This document shows, one piece after another, positions 6,911-8,039 of a stretch of DNA of 8,039 nt; positions within the stretch are counted from its first letter, which is position 1; every line of letters begins with the position of its first letter. The stretch is from NCBI RefSeq assembly GCF_040096285.1, contig NZ_JBBMEY010000062.1:1-8039 (forward strand). Direction: 5' to 3'. The notes under the pieces are model-generated. The model searched no databases, had not been told where the DNA came from, and saw nothing but the letters and a program-made list of their open reading frames with translations. The translations under genes and the position numbers were made by a program. This DNA is from Ruminococcoides intestinihominis. Lineage in GTDB: Bacteria > Bacillota > Clostridia > Oscillospirales > Acutalibacteraceae.

Positions 6911-7462
6911 CTAAGCTGAAACAGTAAGTTTTTCAAGTGAAAAACCTTGTTTCCATTTTAAGTAATAAATACGAGAGCATTTCTTAAATTTTGCAAATTT
7001 TTTCAAGGCTTCTTTCTCATCACCATAAACTTTCCAACAACCTGTACACTTTGAACAAGCACCCTTGTTGCAAATAAAACCGTAAACATCCTCAGGGGGA
7101 TAACCGAGGAAAAGTCCGATTTCGTGGGGAAATTCACAAGAAGTTTTTACTCTCCTCTTTAACTGAGCAATACAACTTTCAACATCAATACTGTTGTATC
7201 CTTGCATTCTAAGCAAAAACTCAGCATAAGGAGTTGACAAGTCACTTTTTAACTTATTTTTGCGATACAAGTATAGCAATGCTCTGTTGTTAGAATAGTT
7301 CAGCAGAATAAGTTTTATTCCTTTTTTAGAAAGTATCTTGTTGTATGTATTTACAAAATTTATGGCTTCCTTCTCGCTGCTGCAAGAGCAGTTAAAAAGG
7401 TTGCCTGTTTTTAGTCCGGCTAATGTTGGTGAGCAATGCTTGACTAATAAATCCTCTGACAT
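6911..7462 (-). CDS. DUF3793 family protein
   Basis: I recognise this as a DUF3793 family member by HCSPTLAGLKTGNLF near the N terminus and by FPHEIGLFLGYPPEDVYGFI in the middle, followed by a WKVYGD block. The function is unknown. No signal peptide or membrane helix is visible, so it should be cytoplasmic. It is rich in cysteine: NCSC near residue 25 and a cluster C-x4-C-x2-C-x2-C in CNKGACSKCTGC, which could bind a metal or an Fe-S cluster (inference). Two in-frame starts exist. The ATG at 7471 touches AAAGGA with no spacing, while the ATG at 7462 lies nine bases after it, so I prefer 7462 and 183 residues. As I recall, the family often lies near flavodoxin and ferrous-iron transport genes in Clostridia; here it is the first gene of a two-gene unit with flavodoxin. 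A role in iron or redox handling is plausible but unproven. Confidence 0.85.
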   Translation of the reverse strand: MSEDLLVKHCSPTLAGLKTGNLFNCSCSSEKEAINFVNTYNKILSKKGIKLILLNYSNNRALLYLYRKNKLKSDLSTPYAEFLLRMQGYNSIDVESCIAQLKRRVKTSCEFPHEIGLFLGYPPEDVYGFICNKGACSKCTGCWKVYGDEKEALKKFAKFKKCSRIYYLKWKQGFSLEKLTVSA

Positions 7463-7488
7463 ATTTATCATTCCTTTATTAAGGAAAT

Positions 7489-7516
7489 TTTATAGTTAGC
7501 ATTTGCTAACTATAAA
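7489..7516. promoter_or_regulatory. 28-nt perfect palindrome before DUF3793: operator copy 1
   Basis: TTTATAGTTAGC and GCTAACTATAAA are perfect 12-base arms around ATTT. On the minus strand the outer parts could serve as a weak -35 (TTTATA) and a -10 (TATAAA) exactly 16 bases apart, so the GTTAGC-N4-GCTAAC core would fill the promoter spacer. No U-tract follows on either strand, which argues against a terminator. It lies 17 bases before the upstream ATG of DUF3793. Confidence 0.6.
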
Positions 7517-7526
7517 GTAAAAATAA

Positions 7527-7548
7527 AAGTTTTTCATAAGAAAAACTT
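7527..7548 (-). terminator. Weak terminator-like hairpin
   Basis: AAGTTTTT (7527-7534) and AAAAACTT (7541-7548) form an 8-bp, A+T-rich stem with a 6-nt loop. On the minus strand it continues TTATTTTTAC. The stem is weak for termination, but it lies where an upstream transcript would have to end before the DUF3793 promoter. Confidence 0.35.
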
Positions 7549-7799
7549 GAAAGCAAAATCATGATTTAGAGGGCTATGGTTTCCCATAGCACCTCTAAAC
7601 TTAGGAACAGCTGTATGCAGAACTGTTCCTTTAAGGAGAAAAGAGTTTGCTGAACAATTAATTGGCATTTTAATTATTCGGCGAAGTTAGTTTTGTTGTC
7701 ACATTTCAGCAAGAAGTATACACCAAAAAAATAAATAGAGTTCACATGGGTTTGTTGTGACAACAAAGTAAAAACATAATGTAATAATGTTTCTGTACT

Positions 7800-7819
7800 T
7801 GGTTAGCTTTTGCTAACCA
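7800..7819. promoter_or_regulatory. Palindrome TGGTTAGC-TTTT-GCTAACCA: operator copy 2
   Basis: Perfect 8-base arms around TTTT share the core GTTAGC-N4-GCTAAC with copy 1. It begins about seven bases after the -10 box of the minus-strand promoter at 7827-7855 and so overlaps the expected transcription start, the classic position for a repressor site. Confidence 0.6.
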
Positions 7820-7826
7820 CAACTAT

Positions 7827-7855
7827 ATATTACTCTATCCTTTCCTCTATGTCAA
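7827..7855 (-). promoter_or_regulatory. Probable promoter reading leftward
   Basis: On the minus strand a perfect TTGACA (7850-7855), a 17-base spacer and TAATAT (7827-7832, 4 of 6 to consensus). Transcription would start near 7820, at the edge of operator copy 2, some 350 bases upstream of DUF3793. Confidence 0.5.
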
Positions 7856-7903
7856 TAAAAATTTTATTATATTTTTCTTTTTGTAAGTTTGTACAAACAA
7901 AGC

Positions 7904-7921
7904 AGTTAGCCTACACTAACT
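7904..7921. promoter_or_regulatory. Degenerate palindrome AGTTAG-N6-CTAACT: operator copy 3
   Basis: The inner 16 bases, GTTAGC-CTAC-ACTAAC at 7905-7920, match copies 1 and 2 in length and in ten of the twelve arm bases that define them or better. One arm has A in place of G next to the centre. No convincing promoter goes with it on either strand. The closest is TTGTAC-17-TACACT on the plus strand (7889-7917), which would point to a gene beyond the right edge. Confidence 0.4.
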
Positions 7922-8039
7922 ACTTGTGCATTTTGCTTTTTCTTGTACATTATAATCGGTTTTTTAGTTTTGATTTTAGGTAAAGACAAAAACGATGTTC
8001 GCCCCTACTGTGTAACTCATAATTTTTCTTATATTTTAT

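Larger units (their letters stand above)
7517..7820 (-). ncRNA. Candidate structured small RNA or long regulated leader
   Basis: The region has no convincing gene but would fold strongly on the minus strand. In transcript order there are: a 12-bp long-range pair (7756-7767 with 7692-7703); a hairpin at 7646-7685; an 8-bp stem at 7603-7630 with an inner CTG/CAG; a 15-bp stem at 7565-7599 with one bulge and a GAAA loop; and a stem at 7527-7548 followed by a U-rich run that resembles a weak terminator. The GAAA loop exists only on the minus strand, which supports this direction, although the 7646-7685 stem pairs better on the plus strand. A good promoter lies at 7827-7855. It matches no RNA family I know. 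It could instead be simply the 5' leader of DUF3793. Confidence 0.35.

Noticed and set aside
7489..7516. The palindrome read as a terminator
   Set aside because: No run of Ts follows on either strand, the core recurs twice more, and it lies directly before a start codon, so an operator fits better.
7495..7920. A short CRISPR-like array
   Set aside because: The three repeats are 16 nt, unevenly spaced (about 290 and 90 bases) and internally palindromic, and no cas genes are seen.
7949..7956. TATAAT-like boxes on both strands near 7950
   Set aside because: No usable -35 element at a proper distance on either strand and no gene in reach inside the window.

Overview
This A+T-rich window fits a low-GC anaerobic Firmicute of the class Clostridia, with a gut Ruminococcus/Oscillospiraceae-like genome as the best guess. 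The reasons are the glgC-glgD-glgA order with a catalytically degenerate GlgD, a HydE maturase for [FeFe]-hydrogenase, a clostridial short-chain flavodoxin beside a DUF3793 protein, strong GGAGG-type ribosome sites and intrinsic terminators. All seven recognised genes lie on the minus strand, so transcription runs from high to low coordinates.

Right part (about 6400-8039): a DUF3793 gene and a flavodoxin gene, 16 bp apart, form a probable operon. Upstream lie more than 550 bp without a convincing gene but with dense structure. Three copies of a 16-nt palindrome GTTAGC-N4-GCTAAC (the third with one degenerate arm) sit at 7495, 7802 and 7905. One lies directly before DUF3793. Another lies just after a good minus-strand promoter (TTGACA-17-TAATAT). 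Between these two is about 300 bp that would fold into several hairpins, one a 15-bp stem with a GAAA loop on the minus strand, ending in a stem with a U-rich tail. It reads as a small regulated RNA or a long leader. Flavodoxin commonly replaces ferredoxin when iron is scarce, so I infer an iron- or redox-responsive regulon. This is the most interesting part of the window.

Middle (5249-6382): hydE, alone, with its own promoter and a clear terminator. The other maturases, hydF and hydG, are not in the window.

Left-middle (1112-5208): the glycogen operon glgC-glgD-glgA. It starts from one or two promoters in a long A+T-rich leader and ends at a strong terminator. GlgC makes ADP-glucose, GlgD is a non-catalytic partner joined by a TAATG overlap, and GlgA extends the alpha-1,4-glucan. 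Branching enzyme and phosphorylase genes are not in the window.

Left (1-978): a secreted, membrane-anchored protein with an aromatic-rich beta domain that may be a starch-binding module, followed by a terminator. The outermost 250 bp hold no recognisable gene, only a weak imperfect direct repeat.
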